Position numbers and translations under genes: made by a program. This document shows positions 60,950 through 64,000 of a stretch of 64,000 nucleotides of DNA, piece after piece; position 1 is the first letter of the stretch, and every line of letters begins with the position of its first letter. The notes under the pieces are model-generated. The model was given only the letters and a program-made list of their open reading frames with translations, was not told the origin of the DNA and did no database searches. This DNA is from Cerasibacillus sp036516575 (GTDB taxonomy: Bacteria > Bacillota > Bacilli > Bacillales > Amphibacillaceae): positions 1-64,000 of the forward strand of contig NZ_DATBTY010000060.1 in assembly GCF_036516575.1 (NCBI RefSeq). The letters are read 5' to 3'.

Positions 60950-62482
60950 GTGGAATACGTTATAGAAATGTTGAATATTAGAAAAGAATTCCCAGGTGTT
61001 ATTGCTAACGATAATATCACACTTCAGTTAAAAAAAGGAGAAATTCACGCATTATTGGGTGAAAATGGTGCAGGAAAATCTACTTTAATGAACGTTCTAT
61101 TTGGATTATATCAGCCAGAAAAAGGCCACATTCGTATTCGTGGTAAAGAAGTAGAAATTACGAATCCAAACATTGCCAATGAGTTAGGAATAGGGATGGT
61201 ACACCAACATTTTATGTTAGTTGAACCTTTCACTGTCACACAAAATATTATTTTAGGTAAGGAGCCTAAAACAAAAACTGGGCGCATTGATATTAAACGT
61301 GCAGAAAATGAAATACGTGAGTTGTCAGATCGCTATGGTTTAAAGGTCGATCCAACAGCTAAAATACGTGACATTTCTGTTGGAATGCAACAACGAGTAG
61401 AAATCTTAAAAACATTGTACAGAGGAGCAGAGGTGCTTATATTTGATGAGCCAACAGCCGTTCTAACACCTCAAGAAATCAATGAATTAATGGATATTAT
61501 GCGTTCATTAGTTAAAGAGGGCAAGTCCATCATATTGATTACACATAAATTGAAAGAAATTATGCAAGTTGCCGACCGCTGTACAATTATTAGAAGAGGT
61601 AAAGGGATAGGCACAGTTAACGTTGCTGAAACAAATGTCAATGAATTAGCATCTTTAATGGTTGGCCGTGAAGTGAGCTTTGAAATTGATAAAAAGCCTG
61701 CGGAGCCGAAAGAAGCGGTTCTAGAAATTAAAGATTTACAGGTTAAAGACGCCCGTAAAGTCGATATGGTAAAAGGTTTGGATTTAGAAGTACGTGCGGG
61801 TGAAATCGTCGGAATTGCTGGTGTCGATGGGAATGGTCAATCGGAATTAATCGAAGCCATTACTGGTCTAACACGTGTACAATCAGGGCAAATCCTTTTA
61901 AATAATGAAGATATAACAAATAAAAGCCCAAGGAAAATTACCGAAAGTGGTGTAGGACATATTCCTCAAGACCGACATAAATTTGGTCTTGTATTAGATT
62001 ATACGGTTGGAGAGAATATGGTGTTACAAACATATTATAAAGAACCTTTTTCGAAACGTGGTATTTTAAATCTAAAGGAAATATATCGTTATGCGAAAAA
62101 AATGATAGGCGACTATGATGTAAGAACGCCAAATGCAAATACAAAGGCACGTTCATTGTCCGGTGGTAACCAACAAAAAGCGATTATTGGCCGAGAAGTT
62201 GATCGGTCTCCAGACTTACTCATTGCCGCGCAACCGACCCGTGGTTTAGATGTTGGTGCAATTGAATTTATTCATAAAAAATTAGTAGAAGAACGTGACA
62301 AAGGACGAGCTGTCTTGTTGATTTCATTTGAACTTGATGAAATATTAGATGTTAGTGATCGTATAGCTGTTATGTTTGATGGGAAAGTTGTTGCAGACCT
62401 CAAACCAGAAGATACGAATGAACAGGAATTAGGACTATTAATGGCTGGTAGCGAATCACAAAGGGCAGGTGAAGGGAAATGA
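60950..62482 (+). CDS. nupO: Nucleoside ABC transporter ATPase, two-domain
   Basis: Energises nucleoside uptake. The 510-residue product has two ABC domains: the first with LLGENGAGKSTL, DEPTAVLTP and ISVGMQQRVE; the second with the degenerate Walker A VDGNGQSE, LSGGNQQKA and IAAQPTRGLD. A degenerate second site is usual for this carbohydrate/nucleoside subfamily. The start is GTG 60950 with AAGGGGTGATT upstream. It overlaps the permease gene by 4 bases. Confidence 0.94.
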   Translation: MEYVIEMLNIRKEFPGVIANDNITLQLKKGEIHALLGENGAGKSTLMNVLFGLYQPEKGHIRIRGKEVEITNPNIANELGIGMVHQHFMLVEPFTVTQNIILGKEPKTKTGRIDIKRAENEIRELSDRYGLKVDPTAKIRDISVGMQQRVEILKTLYRGAEVLIFDEPTAVLTPQEINELMDIMRSLVKEGKSIILITHKLKEIMQVADRCTIIRRGKGIGTVNVAETNVNELASLMVGREVSFEIDKKPAEPKEAVLEIKDLQVKDARKVDMVKGLDLEVRAGEIVGIAGVDGNGQSELIEAITGLTRVQSGQILLNNEDITNKSPRKITESGVGHIPQDRHKFGLVLDYTVGENMVLQTYYKEPFSKRGILNLKEIYRYAKKMIGDYDVRTPNANTKARSLSGGNQQKAIIGREVDRSPDLLIAAQPTRGLDVGAIEFIHKKLVEERDKGRAVLLISFELDEILDVSDRIAVMFDGKVVADLKPEDTNEQELGLLMAGSESQRAGEGK

Positions 62483-63531
62483 CGACAAATCAAAAACGAT
62501 ATGCAATATTAATACCGATCATTTCCGTATTACTTGGTATCATTGCCGGTGCAATCATTATGCTTCTTTCTGGGTATAATCCGATAGCAGGTTACGCTGC
62601 TCTTTTTAGGGGAGCATTTGGAGATTCTTATGCGATTGGCGAAACGATTCGACGGACAACCCCTTATATTTTATCTGGATTAGCGATTGCTTTTGCCTTT
62701 CGTGCCAGCTTATTTAATATTGGTGCAGAAGGTCAAGTTATTGTTGGTTGGTTAACTGCTGTTTGGGTAGGTATGAGTATTGATGCTCCAATGATTATTC
62801 ATTTACCGCTTGCTCTATTAGCTGCAGCCTTTGCTGGTGCTTTATGGGGATTTATTCCAGGTCTATTAAAAGCAAAACTAGGTGTTCATGAGGTTATTGT
62901 AACGATTATGATGAACTATATTGCTTTATTTACAACTAATGAAATTATTCGTAATGTGTTAACAGATCATAAAACAACAACAGAATCGATTAAAGGTTCA
63001 GCTTCTATGGCATCTGAATGGCTTAGTAGCATGACTTATTATTCGCGCCTTCATTATGGTATCCTACTCGCTTTATTTATTGCTGTCGTTATTTGGTTTA
63101 TTATCGAACGAACAACATTAGGCTACGAAATTAAAGCTGTCGGATTTAACCCACACGCATCTAAATATGCAGGGATGAATGTCAGTAAAAACATCATTCT
63201 TGCTATGGTAATCTCAGGAGCACTGGGTGGATTGGCTGGAGCAATGGAAGGTCTGGGTACGTACGGAAACATTTCAGTCATGTCTGGTTTCTCAAATATC
63301 GGTTTTGATGGAATTGCAGTTGCGCTTTTAGGTGCTAATACGCCACTTGGTGTTGTTTTAGCGGCCTTGTTATTTGGTTCATTAAAAGAAGGAGCAAACG
63401 AGATGCCGACTGGAGCTGGGGTGCCAACGGAACTAGTTGATATTATTATTGCATTGATCATCTTCTTTGTTGCATCAAGCTATATTATTCGCTGGGCCTT
63501 ACTTCGTTATAAAGGGAGGAAAGCAAAATGA
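62479..63531 (+). CDS. nupP: Nucleoside ABC transporter permease NupP
   Basis: Inner-membrane permease of the BMP-type nucleoside transporter. The 350-residue product has about ten membrane helices, with LFNIGAEGQVIVG, the EAA-like GVHEVIVTIMMNYIA and the loop GFNPHASKYAGMN that contacts the ATPase. ATGA overlap with nupO and again with the next permease gene. Confidence 0.93.
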   Translation: MTTNQKRYAILIPIISVLLGIIAGAIIMLLSGYNPIAGYAALFRGAFGDSYAIGETIRRTTPYILSGLAIAFAFRASLFNIGAEGQVIVGWLTAVWVGMSIDAPMIIHLPLALLAAAFAGALWGFIPGLLKAKLGVHEVIVTIMMNYIALFTTNEIIRNVLTDHKTTTESIKGSASMASEWLSSMTYYSRLHYGILLALFIAVVIWFIIERTTLGYEIKAVGFNPHASKYAGMNVSKNIILAMVISGALGGLAGAMEGLGTYGNISVMSGFSNIGFDGIAVALLGANTPLGVVLAALLFGSLKEGANEMPTGAGVPTELVDIIIALIIFFVASSYIIRWALLRYKGRKAK

Positions 63532-64000
63532 TTGACGTATTGCAATCAATTATCCCAACAGCCTTATTCTTTTCCGCTCCATTAATATTTACGGCACTTG
63601 GTGGTGTCTTTAGTGAGCGTTCTGGAGTTGTAAACATCGGATTAGAAGGATTAATGGTAATGGGTGCTTTTGTCGCTGTTGTCTTTAACCTAACATTTGC
63701 AGACGTATTTGGTAGTTTGACACCTTGGATTTCGATAGTCGTCGCGATGATTGTTGGAGCGATATTTTCAATTATTCATGCTGTTGCTTCTGTTTCATTT
63801 CGAGCAGATCAAGTTGTAAGTGGTGTTGCCATTAACTTCCTTGCTTTAGGTATAGGAATATATTTAACAAAACAATGGTATGGTAAAGGGCAAACAGATA
63901 TGGTCGCACAACCATTCTTTACGGTTAAAAGTGTTCCCGTTTTATCAGATATCCCAGTTATTGGACCGATGTTCTTTAAGGGAATCTATACAACATCTTA
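63528..64000 (+). CDS. nupQ: Nucleoside ABC transporter permease NupQ (3' end outside window)
   Basis: The second permease subunit; 157 residues are visible of a family length near 310-320. The N-terminal SAPLIFTALGGVFSERSGVVNIGLEG motif, seen as LGGVFSERSG and VNIGLEGLM, and QVVSGVAINFLALG are diagnostic. AAGGGAGGA lies before the ATG, which overlaps the nupP stop. Confidence 0.93.
   Translation, partial: MIDVLQSIIPTALFFSAPLIFTALGGVFSERSGVVNIGLEGLMVMGAFVAVVFNLTFADVFGSLTPWISIVVAMIVGAIFSIIHAVASVSFRADQVVSGVAINFLALGIGIYLTKQWYGKGQTDMVAQPFFTVKSVPVLSDIPVIGPMFFKGIYTTS

Overview
The window is a chromosomal stretch from an A+T-rich, endospore-forming, motile Bacillota of the Bacillaceae type. Evidence for this is the Bacillus subtilis-like order of the fla/che operon followed by the rpsB, polC, nusA-infB, pnp, dap and spoIIIE blocks, the presence of CheC, CheD, FliY, SigD and PolC, and sporulation genes (dpaA, dpaB, ylxY, tepA, ylzJ, spoIIIE). 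Gene content and A+T richness suggest a relative of Oceanobacillus, Virgibacillus or Amphibacillus rather than B. subtilis itself; that placement is an inference. There is no phage, insertion sequence with a transposase, CRISPR array, tRNA or rRNA.

Layout. (1) Positions 1-27036 hold most of the fla/che operon, nearly all genes overlapping or a few bases apart: fliF (5' end missing), fliGHIJ, motE, fliK, flgD, a small flagellar-operon protein, flgE, swrD, fliL, fliM, fliY, cheY, fliO/Z, fliPQR, flhB, flhA, flhF, flhG, cheB, cheA, cheW, cheC, cheD, sigD, a FapA-type DUF342 gene, an unknown 102-residue gene and a swrB-like gene. (2) 27037-32123 carries translation and envelope genes: rpsB, tsf, pyrH, frr, uppS, cdsA. 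(3) 32124-37854 has rseP and polC. dxr and proS, which interleave with these in B. subtilis, are absent. (4) 37855-43134 is the rimP-nusA-rnpM-rplGA-infB-ylxP-rbfA operon, behind a strong promoter and a leader with two tandem hairpins. (5) 43135-47733 holds truB, ribF, rpsO and pnp. (6) 47734-55196 holds ylxY, mlpA, ymxH, the dipicolinate synthase pair dpaAB, then asd, dapG and dapA; the lysine/dipicolinate precursor pathway and the enzyme that diverts it into the spore core are adjacent. (7) 55261-56213 is the only minus-strand block: tepA and ylzJ, flipped relative to B. subtilis, with rnjB missing. (8) 56388-64000 has spoIIIE, a GntR regulator and a BMP-type nucleoside ABC transporter (nupN/O/P/Q-like, the last gene cut by the window end).

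How it works together: genes in block 1 build the type III export gate, switch and hook, place the flagellum (FlhF/FlhG), steer it (Che) and finally make the sigma factor that turns on filament genes. Blocks 2-5 are core gene expression. Block 6 links amino-acid supply to spore dormancy, with good matches to SigE-type (ylxY) and SigK-type (dpaA) promoters; tepA has a SigG-type match.

I found no clear new multi-gene system. The points most worth a second look are a palindromic insertion that separates swrD from its Shine-Dalgarno sequence, a CheB whose receiver domain lacks the metal-binding acidic pair, the inverted tepA-ylzJ unit with its own forespore-type promoter, the probable NusA-controlled attenuator before rimP, and the missing dxr, proS and rnjB.
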